From positions 1-64,000 of the forward strand of contig NZ_WMJZ01000017.1 of the NCBI RefSeq assembly GCF_009711095.1: 64,000 nucleotides of DNA, given 5' to 3'. Position numbers and translations under genes: made by a program. Of the stretch, positions 53,260 to 63,484 are shown piece after piece. The notes below the pieces were generated by a model, which was given only the letters and a program-made list of their open reading frames with translations, was not told the origin of the DNA and did no database searches. Within the stretch, counting starts at the first letter, position 1. The number at the start of each line of letters is the position of its first letter. This DNA comes from Intestinirhabdus alba. GTDB taxonomy: Bacteria; Pseudomonadota; Gammaproteobacteria; Enterobacterales; Enterobacteriaceae.

Positions 53260-53496
53260 ATGAAAACCAGTGTGCGCATTGGCGCTTTTGAAATCGACGA
53301 TGGCGAACTGCACGGCGAAGCGTCGGGAGACCGAACGTTAACCATTCCCTGCAGTTCCGATCCGGATTTATGCATGCAGCTGGATGCCTGGGACGATGAA
53401 ACCAGCATTCCCGCTATCCTCAACGGTGAGCATTCGGTTCTTTTTCGCCAGCATTACGATCGACAATCTGACGCCTGGATCATGCGCCTTGCCTGA
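53260..53496 (+). CDS. yebV: YebV family small protein
   Basis: A 78-residue soluble acidic protein of unknown function, starting MKTSVRIGAFEIDDGELHGE. ATG 53260 matches E. coli YebV; an ATG one codon upstream is equally near to ACGGAG. In E. coli yebV belongs to the stress (RpoS-linked) group. A small hairpin (AACCCG/CGGGTT) follows the stop. Confidence 0.93.
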   Translation: MKTSVRIGAFEIDDGELHGEASGDRTLTIPCSSDPDLCMQLDAWDDETSIPAILNGEHSVLFRQHYDRQSDAWIMRLA

Positions 53497-53596
53497 TTCA
53501 AAAAGAACCCGTCGCCAGGCGGGTTACTTATCCTGTTTATTCCCTGACGCTAACACCTTCTGAACATTCGTTTCGGCGGTACGATTTGAGGATGGA

Positions 53597-53788
53597 ATGT
53601 TTGCACTGGTACCGTTTATCTGTTATCTGGGCGGCGGCTGCGAAGATATCGTCGTGGATATCTACAATTCGGAGCAGCAGTGCCTGTACGCTCTGGACGA
53701 GCAGCGGATTCGCCAGGGCGGCTGCTTTCCCGTTGAAGACTTTATTGATGGATTCTGGCAGCCGGCGCAGCAGTACGGCGACTTCTGA
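53597..53788 (+). CDS. yebW: YebW family small protein
   Basis: 63 residues reading MFALVPFICYLGGGCEDIVV and so on, with four cysteines and the C-terminal phrase FIDGFWQPAQQYGDF. Closely matches E. coli YebW in length and sequence; function unknown. It is the last core gene before the repeat-rich accessory stretch. Confidence 0.93.
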   Translation: MFALVPFICYLGGGCEDIVVDIYNSEQQCLYALDEQRIRQGGCFPVEDFIDGFWQPAQQYGDF

Positions 53789-53901
53789 TCGCTGAAGCCA
53801 GGGTTAACTGGCCACCCCGCCCTCCCTGCGGCGCAAATAAGGCTATTCGGACAGGCTGGCGCAGGGGCCGCACCGCATATTCCCGCTTTATTCCTGCGTT
53901 T

Positions 53902-54036
53902 TATATCCTAAATAATTCGAGTTTCAGGACAAAACGCAGCGCGTTTTGAACAGCCCCCGGGCTGGCCCCGAAGGGGTGAGACCCTCAGCCCGAATCACGC
54001 GGCGACGCACATGCAACTTGAAGTATGACGGGTATA
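53902..54036. repeat. Repeat family A, complete 135-base copy
   Basis: Left end TATATCCTAAATAATTCGAG, right end ACTTGAAGTATGACGGGTATA, which are imperfect inverted repeats. Inside are the hairpins AAAACGC/GCGTTTT and GGCCCCGAAGGGGT that all long copies share. Upstream of the acyltransferase gene. Confidence 0.85.
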
Positions 54037-54285
54037 CACCAGAAAGCGTCTTCGCTATCTTAAACCTCTCCCCTATCGGATACTGCCCGACAGCAAAAAA
54101 ATATACTGCTTTTCTAATTTTTGTTATCTTGCTTCTTTATATTCCAGAAATAGTTCGGGTAGCGGTCAAGCGTAAACCATATTGTCTTAAATATGACCTT
54201 TTTGTTACAGAATAGCTCCTGCTCCCGCTCAGTGGCCCAACAACTATTTCACATATCACAAACAAATAAGAATCTGAGTCACTTA
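54037..54285. other. AT-rich leader of the acyltransferase gene
   Basis: About 250 bases that are visibly richer in A+T than the flanks. The reading frame of the next gene is open from 54193, but neither 54193 nor 54286 has a convincing ribosome site. No other gene was seen. Confidence 0.4.
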
Positions 54286-54840
54286 ATGGATAAAGCATTT
54301 CTGCAGGAATGCCTGCGGGTAGAAGTAATTGGTGGCAGAGACAAAGCCTTTACCTGGCCTCGCGCAATACGCCACGCCTGGCGTCAGCCTAAACGCCGCT
54401 TCCTGTTCTGGTGGCGTATCGCCTCTTATTTGTACAGCTCAGGAGGCAAAAGAACCAGGAAGATTGCCTCATTTATAAACCGCCGTCTGATGCGCAAATA
54501 CCATACTGAGATTGGCTTAGGTGCGAAAATTCAGCCCGGGCTGAACATTGCGCATTATAATGGAATTGTGGTGTCAATTTATTGTGAGATTGGCAAAAAT
54601 TTTTTAATTCGCCAAAACACCACCATTGGCATTAAACAGCCGGGAAAAAACGATGCGGAGTATCAAATTACCATTGGCGATAACGTTACGCTGGGAGCCA
54701 ACTGCTGCATTATAGCCGACCGGATAAAAATTGGTAGCAATGTCACCATTGGTGCGATGTCGTTTATCAACAAAGATATTCCCGATAACACCCTTTATTA
54801 TACCAGGAAAGAGAATACCATTGAGAGCCAGAGTCAATAA
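54286..54840 (+). CDS. Serine acetyltransferase-like hexapeptide acyltransferase
   Basis: About 184 residues from ATG 54286 (MDKAFLQECLRV); the frame is open back to ATG 54193. A basic N-terminal part is followed by a left-handed beta-helix of hexapeptide repeats: IGLGAKIQPGLNIAHYNGIV, then IGKNFLIRQNTTIG, ITIGDNVTLGANC, IKIGSNVTIGAMS. The His in IAHYNG matches the catalytic histidine of serine acetyltransferases and of related surface-polysaccharide O-acetyltransferases. It is single, AT-rich and bracketed by family A repeats, which suggests acquisition by transfer. The substrate is unknown; cysteine synthesis is unlikely because a core cysE would be elsewhere. Confidence 0.8.
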   Translation: MDKAFLQECLRVEVIGGRDKAFTWPRAIRHAWRQPKRRFLFWWRIASYLYSSGGKRTRKIASFINRRLMRKYHTEIGLGAKIQPGLNIAHYNGIVVSIYCEIGKNFLIRQNTTIGIKQPGKNDAEYQITIGDNVTLGANCCIIADRIKIGSNVTIGAMSFINKDIPDNTLYYTRKENTIESQSQ

Positions 54841-54985
54841 TAACCGATCAATGGCACCCGTCCCGGCAGCTGCTGAAGATATCCCGATCTGCCGGTTAAT
54901 TCTCTTATTACCTTCGTTTTATTTACGCTGTACGGCTGCGAACGGTAAATCTATAATAAGTCACTGCTAAAATATAATTATGATC

Positions 54986-55280
54986 TATACCCTAAATAAT
55001 TCGAGTTGCAGGACAAAACGCGGCACGTTTTGTACAGCCGTAGCACTGGCCCCGAAGGGGTGAGGCCGCAGGCCGAATCACGCGGCAAGCGATCGGTGAG
55101 GGACAGGGATGTCCCTCATTCATCCCCGGGAGCATAGCGAACACTATGACCGGGGTGAACGACAAATCTGTCGGGAGCAGATTTGAACGCCGCGCAGCGG
55201 CGGCCCGTCAGGGCGAGTCTCATGGATGAGACAAGTAACCAGAAGCCAACGCACATGCAGCCTGAAGTATGACGGGTATA
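54986..55280. repeat. Repeat family A, complete 295-base copy
   Basis: Left end TATACCCTAAATAATTCGAG and right end GCCTGAAGTATGACGGGTATA. It carries the shared AAAACGC/GTTTTG and GGCCCCGAAGGGGT hairpins plus about 160 bases of extra inner sequence with more inverted repeats (GAGGGACAGGGATGTCCCTC; GTCTCATGGATGAGAC). The longest copy in the window. Confidence 0.85.
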
Positions 55281-55487
55281 TATTTTTGAATATGCTTTTA
55301 CCTGACCGTTTTGCTTATAACCGTCTACGCCGTTTCGAAGATGCTCACGCAGTATCAATATGCGTTCCTGGATGGGCTGCACGGCGTTTATGCCGCTCTG
55401 GTTGCCCTGTTTCATTTATACTGGCGGGCGGTGAAATGGGGCCAGTGATAACACGGCCGTTCGCCCTGTGTTAAGGCGCGCCGGAGC
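55281..55487. other. Gap between repeat A and ugd
   Basis: About 200 bases without a convincing gene, downstream of the leftward ugd stop. Together with the repeat and the region from 54841, the non-coding stretch between the acyltransferase gene and ugd is 647 bases. Confidence 0.4.
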
Positions 55488-56654
55488 CTAATTGTTGCCA
55501 AACACATCGCGCGTATAAACCTTCTCCCTGACGTCCTGCAGCTCCGCCGCCATTCGGTTTGAGATAATCACATCGGCCTGACGCTTAAAGGCGAGCAGAT
55601 TTCGTTCAAGCCTGGCGTTGAAAAAGTGGGACTCCGCCATGGCCGGCTCATAAATAATAATTTCCACGCCTTTTGCCTGCAGTCGCCTGATCACCCCCTG
55701 CACCGATGAGGAGCGGAAGTTATCAGACCCCTCTTTCGCAATCAGCCGGTAAACGCCAACCACATCAGGCTTCCTGGCAAGAATCGCACTGGCGATAAAG
55801 TCTTTTCGCGTGCGGTTAGCCTCAACGATCGCCGCAATCAGGCTATTAGGTACGTTACGATAATTCGCCAGCAGCTGTTTAGTATCTTTTGGCAGGCAGT
55901 AGCCGCCATAGCCAAATGACGGATTATTGTAATGATTGCCAATCCGCGGATCGAGACACACCCCTTCAACGATCTGTCGGGTATTCAGCCCCATGCTTTC
56001 GGCATAGCTGTCCAGCTCGTTAAAATAGGCCACCCGCATCGCCAGATAGGTATTGGTAAACAGCTTAATCGCCTCTGCCTCTGTCGAATCAGTAAACAGC
56101 GTCGGGATCTCCTGTTTTACCGCCCCCTCCTGCAGCAGAGCGGCGAAGGTTCTGCCACACACGGAATCTTCACCGACCACGATTCGTGACGGATAAAGAT
56201 TATCGTAAAGCGCTTTACCCTCCCGCAGAAACTCCGGTGAGAAAATAATATGTTGCCCGGCAAATTTTTGGCGGATGCGCTTTGTAAACCCTACGGGAAC
56301 GGTAGATTTAATGACGATAACCGCCGCAGGGTTAATTTCCGCCACGTCCCGGATAACGCACTCGACGCTTTCGGTATTAAACGAATGGTTCACCGGATCG
56401 TAATCAGTAGGCGTGGCGATAATAACGTAATCCGCCTCCTGATACGCCCTCTTTTTATCCAGCGTGGCGCTAATCATCGTCCTCTCCGACTGCAAATATT
56501 GCTCAATATATTCATCAGCAATCGGCGACACTCTGCTATTTATCATTGCCACGCGATGGGGGTTAATATCAAAAGCAATAACCTTATGGTGTTGGGCAAT
56601 CAGTAAGGCGTTAGACAGCCCGACATATCCGGTTCCGGAAACGGTAATTTTCAT
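55488..56654 (-). CDS. ugd: UDP-glucose 6-dehydrogenase
   Basis: Oxidises UDP-glucose to UDP-glucuronate with NAD+, supplying ArnA as well as capsule or colanic acid synthesis. The N-terminal NAD motif is [14 protein letters not shown]; the catalytic Cys253 lies in [14 protein letters not shown]; Lys in the [11 protein letters not shown] region binds the sugar. 388 residues as in E. coli Ugd. Its position just downstream of the arn genes on the same strand, with one extra gene between, puts precursor supply next to its use. Confidence 0.97.
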   Translation of the reverse strand: MKITVSGTGYVGLSNALLIAQHHKVIAFDINPHRVAMINSRVSPIADEYIEQYLQSERTMISATLDKKRAYQEADYVIIATPTDYDPVNHSFNTESVECVIRDVAEINPAAVIVIKSTVPVGFTKRIRQKFAGQHIIFSPEFLREGKALYDNLYPSRIVVGEDSVCGRTFAALLQEGAVKQEIPTLFTDSTEAEAIKLFTNTYLAMRVAYFNELDSYAESMGLNTRQIVEGVCLDPRIGNHYNNPSFGYGGYCLPKDTKQLLANYRNVPNSLIAAIVEANRTRKDFIASAILARKPDVVGVYRLIAKEGSDNFRSSSVQGVIRRLQAKGVEIIIYEPAMAESHFFNARLERNLLAFKRQADVIISNRMAAELQDVREKVYTRDVFGNN

Positions 56655-56710
56655 TTCATACTCGCAAAATTAGCGTACGTTGACAGCGGCCAGATCCGGC
56701 GCTGGGCGCA

Positions 56711-57820
56711 TTATTTAAAATCGACTTTCATCATCTCTGGAATCGACGTGCCGCGGGTGGTCTCAACACAATGACGGATATAATCAACGAAGCGTGGCGG
56801 ATGCGGCATCCCTAAACCGAGCAGCTTTTTATTGGAAAAGCGCACGTTGAGCCGGGAAAACTCGCCGTACAGGCGCATGGCCCTGAGCATCAGCCGCTCA
56901 TTGCACGGCCCGTAAATCGTTTTAAATTCCCTGCGGCACTGGATAAGATCCTCATAGTCGACCTGCCGGTAGTCAGAGGAGAGCGGCGGCTGCCCCAGCG
57001 CGTCGGCAATGGCCCGATCGATCTCCGCAAAGCTGACGCTGCGCTCGTCACCGGCGGAAACGTGGTACACCCGCTCCTCAACGGTCCGCCTTTTTACCAG
57101 CATCAGCAGCGCTTCCGCACAATAATCCACCGGGATAACATCGATTTTATCGCCAAGGGAACACATAAATTTACCCAGCATCAGCGCCATGCGGAAAACC
57201 CAGAAGATGCTGCTGGAGGGACGGCAGCCCAGGCTGCTGTGGCCCACGACGATTGAAGGCCGGGCAATCACCAGCGGCAGCGCCGGGCACTGCTCCAGCA
57301 TCAGCTGCTCAATGGAGGATTTAGACCAGGTATACTGAACCAGATGCTCCTCTTCCTCCTTATGGGTGATGCTCTCGGTCACCAGCGCGCCGGCTTCCGG
57401 GATGCAGGACATGGCGGTTCCCACGTGGAGAAAACGCTTAAGTTTACGCACATTGGCCATTCGGCGGGCAAACTTCAGCGTACCTTCGACATTCACTTTC
57501 CATATCAGCGCATTCTCACCAAAGGAGGCGACGGCGGCGGCGTTAATCACGTGCGTCACCTCAAGAAGACGCTCATCATTCAGGAAACGATCCGGCTCCG
57601 CCAGGTCGCCAATGATAATATTTTGCAGGCTGAGGCTGCTCAGTGATTTTTCATCGCAGGCAAAGCGCTGAAGATTCTCTTTTATTCTACTCAGCCCTTC
57701 CTCAGCTGAAGATGCCCTGACCAGCAGCAGATAGTGATCAAACGCATTTTCAGAGAGTGCTTTCGCTAAAACTGCGCCACTGAGAAACCCTGTGGCTCCG
57801 GTAATTAATAAAGAACTCAT
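56711..57820 (-). CDS. NAD(P)-dependent reductase/epimerase of the extended SDR type (thioester-reductase-like)
   Basis: A 369-residue protein with the extended SDR pattern: TGATGFLSG at residues 7-15, an NAAA motif near 93-96 (VINAAAVASFGEN), Thr135 in LHVGTAM, and Tyr163-Lys167 in QYTWSK. The opening and the RPSIVVGHSSLG segment recall the reductase domains of NRPS/carboxylic acid reductases and fatty acyl-CoA reductases more than sugar epimerases. Substrate unknown. It lies between ugd and arnF, all leftward, 56 bases upstream of ugd. I do not know this gene as a regular part of arn loci. Confidence 0.8.
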   Translation of the reverse strand: MSSLLITGATGFLSGAVLAKALSENAFDHYLLLVRASSAEEGLSRIKENLQRFACDEKSLSSLSLQNIIIGDLAEPDRFLNDERLLEVTHVINAAAVASFGENALIWKVNVEGTLKFARRMANVRKLKRFLHVGTAMSCIPEAGALVTESITHKEEEEHLVQYTWSKSSIEQLMLEQCPALPLVIARPSIVVGHSSLGCRPSSSIFWVFRMALMLGKFMCSLGDKIDVIPVDYCAEALLMLVKRRTVEERVYHVSAGDERSVSFAEIDRAIADALGQPPLSSDYRQVDYEDLIQCRREFKTIYGPCNERLMLRAMRLYGEFSRLNVRFSNKKLLGLGMPHPPRFVDYIRHCVETTRGTSIPEMMKVDFK

Positions 57821-57989
57821 TCACTTTACCTCTTCGATTAAAAAAGAGATTGTAGAGCGCAAATAATAAACACTATTTCAACAGCGCACGCGCCGAATGA
57901 AATAAAGTGAATATCAATACAGGGTAAATAACCTGAATTTTTTAATTCAAAACGGAACTTAACTTAAAACTGATAAAGCAATTACATTA

Positions 57990-58122
57990 TATACCCTAAA
58001 TAATTCGAGTCGCCGGACAAAACGCAGCGCGTTTTGAACACCCCCCGGGCTGGCCCCGAAGGGGTGAGGCCCCAGGGCCGAATAAAGCCAACGCACATGC
58101 AACTTGAAGTATGACGGGTATA
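57990..58122. repeat. Repeat family A, complete 133-base copy
   Basis: Left end TATACCCTAAATAATTCGAG, right end ACTTGAAGTATGACGGGTATA; nearly the same as the copy at 53902-54036, including both inner hairpins. Confidence 0.85.
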
Positions 58123-58150
58123 CACCCTGAATAATTCAGGTAGCTGAGTT
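58121..58150. repeat. Repeat family A, extra left arm
   Basis: TACACCCTGAATAATTCAGG directly abuts the 57990-58122 copy and repeats its left-arm pattern, as if a second element once followed. Confidence 0.5.
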
Positions 58151-58214
58151 CATTATTTCTGTCCACCGCAGCCGTGGCCGATCCGGCTAAACCATAATAC
58201 GCGGCCCCACTATA

Positions 58215-58616
58215 TTATTGACGTTCGTTCGCAGACGCCCCACGCCTCCCCGGCAGAAAAATCAGCAGCAGGCCGAGAAAAATCAGGATAGCGCCCGCGA
58301 ACTTCTGCTGGCTGAACCGCTCATGGAGCCACGGCAGGCAAATCGCGCCGACCCACACCAGCACGTAGCTCAGGCTGAGCAGCGGATAAGCATGGCTCAG
58401 CGCAATCTTACGCAGCGCCAGATACCAGCAAACCATGGAGAGCCCGTAGGCGGCCAGCCCCGCCAGCAAAACCAGAGAAGAGGTGCCGCCCAGCAGCGCC
58501 GGGCCGTAATAACCCCAGTCCCATGAAAGCGGCGGAAGCTGGAGCATGGCCCACTTCATACCCAGCTGCGCCCCGCTGACCAGCAGTACGCTTATCAGCG
58601 CCCATAAATAGCCCAT
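58215..58616 (-). CDS. arnF: 4-amino-4-deoxy-L-arabinose-phosphoundecaprenol flippase subunit ArnF
   Basis: A 133-residue EamA/SMR-type membrane protein with four helices that, with ArnE, flips undecaprenyl-phosphate-aminoarabinose to the periplasmic face. Family stretches: CWYLALRKIALSHAYPLLSLSYVLVW and LLLIFLPG. Its ATG overlaps the arnE stop (ATGA). Last gene of the arn operon, followed by a repeat element. Confidence 0.94.
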   Translation of the reverse strand: MGYLWALISVLLVSGAQLGMKWAMLQLPPLSWDWGYYGPALLGGTSSLVLLAGLAAYGLSMVCWYLALRKIALSHAYPLLSLSYVLVWVGAICLPWLHERFSQQKFAGAILIFLGLLLIFLPGRRGASANERQ

Positions 58617-58954
58617 CAGACGTCGCCCCCCAGCAGGATAATACCGACAATAATCAGCAGCACCGCCAGCCAGTGACGTACGGCGATCCGCTCCTTCCAG
58701 ATCCAGGCTGCGGCCAGGGTGACCCAGACAAAGTTAAGGCTCAGCATCGGATACGCCACGCTGACCGGGAGCCGCTGCAGCACCACCAGCCACAGCAGCA
58801 TACCGAGGCCCAGCGACAGCAGCGCTAATCCTGACCAGACGCAAAAATGGCGGCCGCGCCGCCCGCTGCGGCACGGAGCGGCCGCCTGCTTCTGACACAG
58901 CTGTCCGATACAGCTGAGCAGGCTGGCCAGTATCAGGCAGAGCCAGACGCTCAT
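58616..58954 (-). CDS. arnE: 4-amino-4-deoxy-L-arabinose-phosphoundecaprenol flippase subunit ArnE
   Basis: 112 residues, four helices, SMR-like, including [22 protein letters not shown] and the ending [14 protein letters not shown]. Partner of ArnF in flipping the modified arabinose carrier lipid. Start and stop both overlap the neighbouring genes by a few bases. Confidence 0.94.
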   Translation of the reverse strand: MSVWLCLILASLLSCIGQLCQKQAAAPCRSGRRGRHFCVWSGLALLSLGLGMLLWLVVLQRLPVSVAYPMLSLNFVWVTLAAAWIWKERIAVRHWLAVLLIIVGIILLGGDV

Positions 58955-60606
58955 TGCGGCAGATACTGGATAAAGACAACCTGCCCCAGCACATAGAAAT
59001 CATCGGGAGCCGGCAGGGCCAGGTCATCCATACTTTCTCCTTTACCCAGGGCCAGAACCAGCGACACCGGCCCCAGGGGGCGATGCTCCGCCAGCCAGTC
59101 GCCAAACGCCTTCCCGGAGATGAATTTTCCCCGCGCGTCCGGCCAGCTCAGGCCATAGCGCAGCTCCCCCTGCCTGTCATACATGATGATATCGTCACGC
59201 TTCAGCGTCCAGGCGAGACCCGAGCCGATGCCCACGCTGTTGGTCAGCACGTAGCGGCTTGACGCCAACGATTCGCTCACGGCCGCGATCATAAACTGGG
59301 GCTGCTTCTTATCCATAATCTGCTCCGGGATGCTCCCCCCTACCAGCAGCGCCAGCCCCAGCGGACACAAGGCGGACAGCAGCCAACGACGGCCCCGGTC
59401 GCGCATCGCGAGGCACCCGGCCAGCGCCCAGACCGCAAAGGCCACCGCCGCCAGCAGGCACTTGTACAGCTCACCGTGGCTCCAGAGCGGCTGGCGCAAA
59501 AGGCCCCACGGCGAAACCACCAGCACCGCCACCAGCCCCGTCAGGCCAAAGGCCAGGTTGAGCGCGCCGTTGAGACGCAGCGCCCTGCCTCCCGCCTTTA
59601 CGGCCTCCAGCGCATAGCGCGCCATCAGAATCGACAGCGGCGCAAAGCACGGCAGAATATAGGTTGGCAGCTTGCCCTTCGCCACGCTGAAGAACAGGAG
59701 CGGCATCACCACCCAGCCCAGCAGATAGAGCGCGCCGCGCCCCTCAGCGCGCTCGCTCCAGCCGCCCTTCAGCGCTCCCGGCAGCAGCGCCAGCCACGGC
59801 AGGCTGCCGGCAAGCAGGAACGGAAGGTAGTACCAGAACGGTGCCTTGTGCTGGGCGTTATCTTCGGCGAAACGCTGAATATGCTCCACCCAGAAGAAGT
59901 AGCGCCAGAAGTCCGGCTCGCGCTGCGCGATGGCCAGCCCCCACGGCAGTACCACCAGCGCGCAGACCGCCACCGCCACCCAGCCGTAAACCAGCACCTC
60001 GCGCCAGCGCTTGCGGGCAATAACCCACGGCAGCACGCTCACCACCGGCACCGCCAGCGCCAGGAAGCCTTTCGTCATCACCCCCAGACCGCAGGCAACG
60101 CCCAGCAGCGCATAGCCCGCCAGCCTCTCCCTGCGGGTGCGCGCCGCGGCGGCGCTCCAGAAACTGCACATCGCCAGCGCCAGCCACAGGGTTATCATCG
60201 GGTCCAGCACCGCGTAGGTGCCGACCCCATAGACCAGCAGCGAGGTCAGAAAAATAACCGGTGCCAGGGCCGCAATGTGCTTACTGCGGAAAATTTGCCA
60301 CGCCAGCCACGCCACCAGCAGGGCGGTTATCAGAGTGGAAAACACCGCGCCGGAGCGAACGCCGAAGTTGTTATGACCAAACAGCCACTGACCAGCGCTG
60401 TTAATCCAGTAGCCGACGATCGGCTTTTCGAAATAGCGCACGCCGAGAAAATGCGGCACCACCCAGTCGCCCGAGGCCAGCATTTCGCGGCTGATTTCCG
60501 CATAGCGGGTCTCATCAGGCTGCCAGAGCAGGCGGAAATTAAGCGGCAGCAGATAGTACAGCGCAAAAAGCCCGGCCAGATAAACGACATAACGGCTGTT
60601 TTTCAT
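58951..60606 (-). CDS. arnT: Undecaprenyl-phosphate aminoarabinose transferase ArnT
   Basis: Integral membrane GT-C-fold transferase that moves L-Ara4N onto lipid A phosphates at the periplasmic side, giving polymyxin resistance. 551 residues, about 12-13 helices. The N-terminal [17 protein letters not shown] holds the catalytic acidic pair, followed by [13 protein letters not shown]. Overlaps arnD and arnE by 4 bases each. Also called PmrK. Confidence 0.96.
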   Translation of the reverse strand: MKNSRYVVYLAGLFALYYLLPLNFRLLWQPDETRYAEISREMLASGDWVVPHFLGVRYFEKPIVGYWINSAGQWLFGHNNFGVRSGAVFSTLITALLVAWLAWQIFRSKHIAALAPVIFLTSLLVYGVGTYAVLDPMITLWLALAMCSFWSAAAARTRRERLAGYALLGVACGLGVMTKGFLALAVPVVSVLPWVIARKRWREVLVYGWVAVAVCALVVLPWGLAIAQREPDFWRYFFWVEHIQRFAEDNAQHKAPFWYYLPFLLAGSLPWLALLPGALKGGWSERAEGRGALYLLGWVVMPLLFFSVAKGKLPTYILPCFAPLSILMARYALEAVKAGGRALRLNGALNLAFGLTGLVAVLVVSPWGLLRQPLWSHGELYKCLLAAVAFAVWALAGCLAMRDRGRRWLLSALCPLGLALLVGGSIPEQIMDKKQPQFMIAAVSESLASSRYVLTNSVGIGSGLAWTLKRDDIIMYDRQGELRYGLSWPDARGKFISGKAFGDWLAEHRPLGPVSLVLALGKGESMDDLALPAPDDFYVLGQVVFIQYLPQ

Positions 60607-61505
60607 AGGTCCGAATCCAGTAGTTGTTCACACCCAAGCCAGCCTTCCCGGCCGGCAATCTCGCCCCGCGTCACGATGCCGGAGGGCAGTTCACCCGGAT
60701 CGGCGGGCAGCAGCTGGCTCAGCGGGCAAAACTGAACGCCCTCTTCCGCCGCCATCGCCAGCAGAGCGGTAAACTGCCGGGCGCAGGCGATGCCTTCAAC
60801 CTCGGCATGAATGGTATAGACCGGTACGCCCGACGCCTGATGAATGCGGTCCAGCAGATAGCGGTTAAAATCCACGCCGACGACGACGCGCCCGACCGCC
60901 TCATCCCAGGTCGGCAGCGTCACCGGAATCTGTACGGTGCCGCTCACGCCGTCGTCCAGCCGTGGTAAAAAGGGGCGCGTGCCCCGGCAGTCGCTGTTGT
61001 AGCGAAAGCAAAAAGGCTCCTTGGCCGCCACCACCCGCCGGTCGGCGCGCCAGCCGGCGACGGCCGAGCAGGTCACCGGCCGGCCGATGATGCGCTCCAA
61101 CTCCAGCAGACCGCGCTCAATCTCCAGCGCCAGGCGCGCCTGGGACCAGACGCCGCTCCAGGTCTGCCAGCCGTGGTGATCCCAGGCGTGCAGCCCCACC
61201 TCATGACGCCGCGCGGCGGCGCGGATAATCGCTTCATTACCCGCCCCGATCCTGCGCCCCGGCCACGCGGTGCCGGCGAGCAGGATCTCCCAGCCGTACA
61301 GCGACGCGGCCTTTGAGCGCAGCATCTTCCACAGAAATCCCGGCTTCACCAGACGCCACAGATGACGCCCCATGTTGTCCGGGCCGACGCTGAAAAAGAA
61401 GCTGGCCTGAACCCCGTACTGGCCCAGCGATGTCAGCAGACGCGGAACGCCCTCCCGGGTGCCGCGAAAGGTATCAACATCGATACGCAGGCCCACCTGC
61501 CTCAT
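60603..61505 (-). CDS. arnD: 4-deoxy-4-formamido-L-arabinose-phosphoundecaprenol deformylase ArnD
   Basis: NodB-type polysaccharide-deacetylase-fold enzyme that removes the formyl group from the lipid-linked sugar, making transfer irreversible. The N-terminal metal motif is [15 protein letters not shown]; the histidine motif is [13 protein letters not shown]. 300 residues. Overlaps arnA and arnT by 4 bases. Confidence 0.96.
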   Translation of the reverse strand: MRQVGLRIDVDTFRGTREGVPRLLTSLGQYGVQASFFFSVGPDNMGRHLWRLVKPGFLWKMLRSKAASLYGWEILLAGTAWPGRRIGAGNEAIIRAAARRHEVGLHAWDHHGWQTWSGVWSQARLALEIERGLLELERIIGRPVTCSAVAGWRADRRVVAAKEPFCFRYNSDCRGTRPFLPRLDDGVSGTVQIPVTLPTWDEAVGRVVVGVDFNRYLLDRIHQASGVPVYTIHAEVEGIACARQFTALLAMAAEEGVQFCPLSQLLPADPGELPSGIVTRGEIAGREGWLGCEQLLDSDL

Positions 61506-63484
61506 GGCTGCCGCTCGTCCTGCGGCGCAACGGTACGCAGGAAAAAGTCCAGCGTCCGTTCCACGGTCTCCTCCATGGCGACCGTCGGCGACCAGTTCAG
61601 GCAGCGTTTCGCATTGCCAATGTCCGGCTTGCGGAACTCAACGTCCTGATATCCTTTACCGTAATAGTCGCTGCTTTCCACCTCGCGGAAGCCGGCAAAC
61701 GGCGGGAAGCGATCGCGCAGCGGATGGCGTTCGAAGCAGGCGAGCAGCGTTTCAGCCAGCACTTTAATGCTCGCCTCGTTATCGGGGCTGCCGATGTTAA
61801 TAATCTGTCCGTCGCACAGGCCGTCCCGGTTCTCAATAATGCGAAATAACGCTTCGATACCGTCGCGAATATCCGTGAAGCAGCGCTTCTGCTTACCGCC
61901 ATCGATCAGCCTGATGGGCGAGCCTTCCACCAGATTAAGGATCAGCTGAGTGATGGCGCGGGAGCTGCCGGTGCGCGCGGCGTTCAGGCTATCCAGCCGC
62001 GGCCCCATCCAGTTGAACGGGCGAAACAGGGTAAACTTCAGGCCGTGCTTATCGCCGTAGGCCCAGATCACGCGGTCCAGCAGCTGTTTTGACACCGAGT
62101 AAATCCAGCGCTGTTTATTAATTGGACCAACCACCAGGTTGGAATGGTCTTCATTAAAAGCGTTATCGGTGCACATGCCGTACACTTCCGACGTCGACGG
62201 AAAGATGATGCGTTTATTGTATTTCACGCAGCTGCGGATAATCTTCAGGTTCTCTTCGAAGTCCAGCTCGAAGACGCGCAGCGGGTTGCGCGTATACTCA
62301 ACCGGAGTGGCGATCGCCACCAGCGGCAGCACCACGTCGCACTTCTTAATGTGATATTCGATCCACTCCGAGTGAATGCTGATATCGCCTTCCATAAAGT
62401 GGAAGCGCGGGTTGTCGAGAAAGCGCCCGACGGCCTCTGAACCGATATCCAGGCCGTAGATCTCGTAGCCCTCCTCTTTCAGCAGGCGTTCGGTCAGGTG
62501 GTTGCCGATAAAGCCGTTCACCCCGAGGATCAGCACCCGGGTCCGGCGCTTAGCCTCCGCTACTGGCCGGTGGCTCAGCAGCGCGCCGGCAACCAGCCCC
62601 AGCGCCTGCGCCAGCTGGGCTCCCTGCAGGTAAATGCCGCGTTCGGTCTGCCCGGCGACAATCTCCAGCGCCCCCTCCTGACAGGCCACCACCAGCGACG
62701 AGGTGGAGATCACCACGCCCGGCTTCGCCGACACGTCGTGACGCACGCGGGATTCCCAGACTATAAACCGGGTCGCCCCGACATAACCGAAGGCTCCGGG
62801 CCACGGCTCGGAGACCGCCCGCACCAGGTTGTGCAGCGCGCGCGCCGGTTTTTCCCAGTCAAGACGACCATCCTCCGGCGTTCGGCGACCGACATAGCTC
62901 GCCTGGTCGTGATCCTGAGGGCGCTCCTCAGTTTTACCTTCGCGGATCGCCGGCAGCGCCTGGCCCAGCAGCTCCCCGGCGGCCGCGCACAGCTTGCGGT
63001 GCAGCGTCAGCGCCCTCTCCTCTTCGTCGATGGCCACCGTCCGCTGGGCAACGATATCCCCCGCGTCGGCGCGGTTAACCATCCGGTGCAGGGTCACCCC
63101 GGTTTCCGTTTCACCGTTCACCAGCACCCAGTTCAACGGTGCGCGACCACGGTATTTCGGCAGCAGGGAGCCGTGCAGGTTGAAGGCTCCTTTCGGCGCG
63201 ATGCTGAGGATCGCCTCGCCCAGCAGGTTACGGTAGTAGAAAGAAAACAGCACTTCCGGCCTCATCTCCCGGATACGTTCCACCCACAGCGGGTGGTTGA
63301 CGTCATCCGGTGCCCAGACCGGGATGCCCAGCCCGGCGGCGAGGCGCGCAACGGAGCCAAAAAAAGGGGTTTCGCCCGGCGTATCCGGATGGGTAAAAAC
63401 GGCGGCGATCTCATAGCCGGCCTCCAGCAGGGAGTGGATGCCGGTACACCCCATATCGTGATAGGCAAAAACGATGGCTTTCAT
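61502..63484 (-). CDS. arnA: Bifunctional UDP-L-Ara4N formyltransferase / UDP-glucuronate decarboxylase ArnA
   Basis: A 660-residue two-domain enzyme. The N-terminal formyltransferase (about 1-300) has the catalytic Asn102, His104 and Asp140 ([22 protein letters not shown]). The C-terminal SDR decarboxylase (about 315-660) has the NAD motif [10 protein letters not shown], the Ser in PSTSEVYG and the Tyr/Lys in YSVSK. It makes UDP-4-keto-arabinose from UDP-glucuronate and later formylates UDP-Ara4N. Overlaps arnC and arnD by 4 bases. Confidence 0.97.
   Translation of the reverse strand: MKAIVFAYHDMGCTGIHSLLEAGYEIAAVFTHPDTPGETPFFGSVARLAAGLGIPVWAPDDVNHPLWVERIREMRPEVLFSFYYRNLLGEAILSIAPKGAFNLHGSLLPKYRGRAPLNWVLVNGETETGVTLHRMVNRADAGDIVAQRTVAIDEEERALTLHRKLCAAAGELLGQALPAIREGKTEERPQDHDQASYVGRRTPEDGRLDWEKPARALHNLVRAVSEPWPGAFGYVGATRFIVWESRVRHDVSAKPGVVISTSSLVVACQEGALEIVAGQTERGIYLQGAQLAQALGLVAGALLSHRPVAEAKRRTRVLILGVNGFIGNHLTERLLKEEGYEIYGLDIGSEAVGRFLDNPRFHFMEGDISIHSEWIEYHIKKCDVVLPLVAIATPVEYTRNPLRVFELDFEENLKIIRSCVKYNKRIIFPSTSEVYGMCTDNAFNEDHSNLVVGPINKQRWIYSVSKQLLDRVIWAYGDKHGLKFTLFRPFNWMGPRLDSLNAARTGSSRAITQLILNLVEGSPIRLIDGGKQKRCFTDIRDGIEALFRIIENRDGLCDGQIINIGSPDNEASIKVLAETLLACFERHPLRDRFPPFAGFREVESSDYYGKGYQDVEFRKPDIGNAKRCLNWSPTVAMEETVERTLDFFLRTVAPQDERQP

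Larger units (their letters stand above)
57821..58214. other. Intergenic region between arnF and the reductase gene
   Basis: 394 bases: AT-rich from 57840 to 57990, which may hold the promoter of the reductase-ugd pair; then a family A element and a further half-arm. No gene seen. The AT-rich part suggests that reductase-ugd is transcribed separately from arn. Confidence 0.5.

Noticed and set aside
54986-55280. Family A repeats as a CRISPR array or insertion sequence
   Set aside because: Copies are far apart with no spacer periodicity, and none encodes a transposase.
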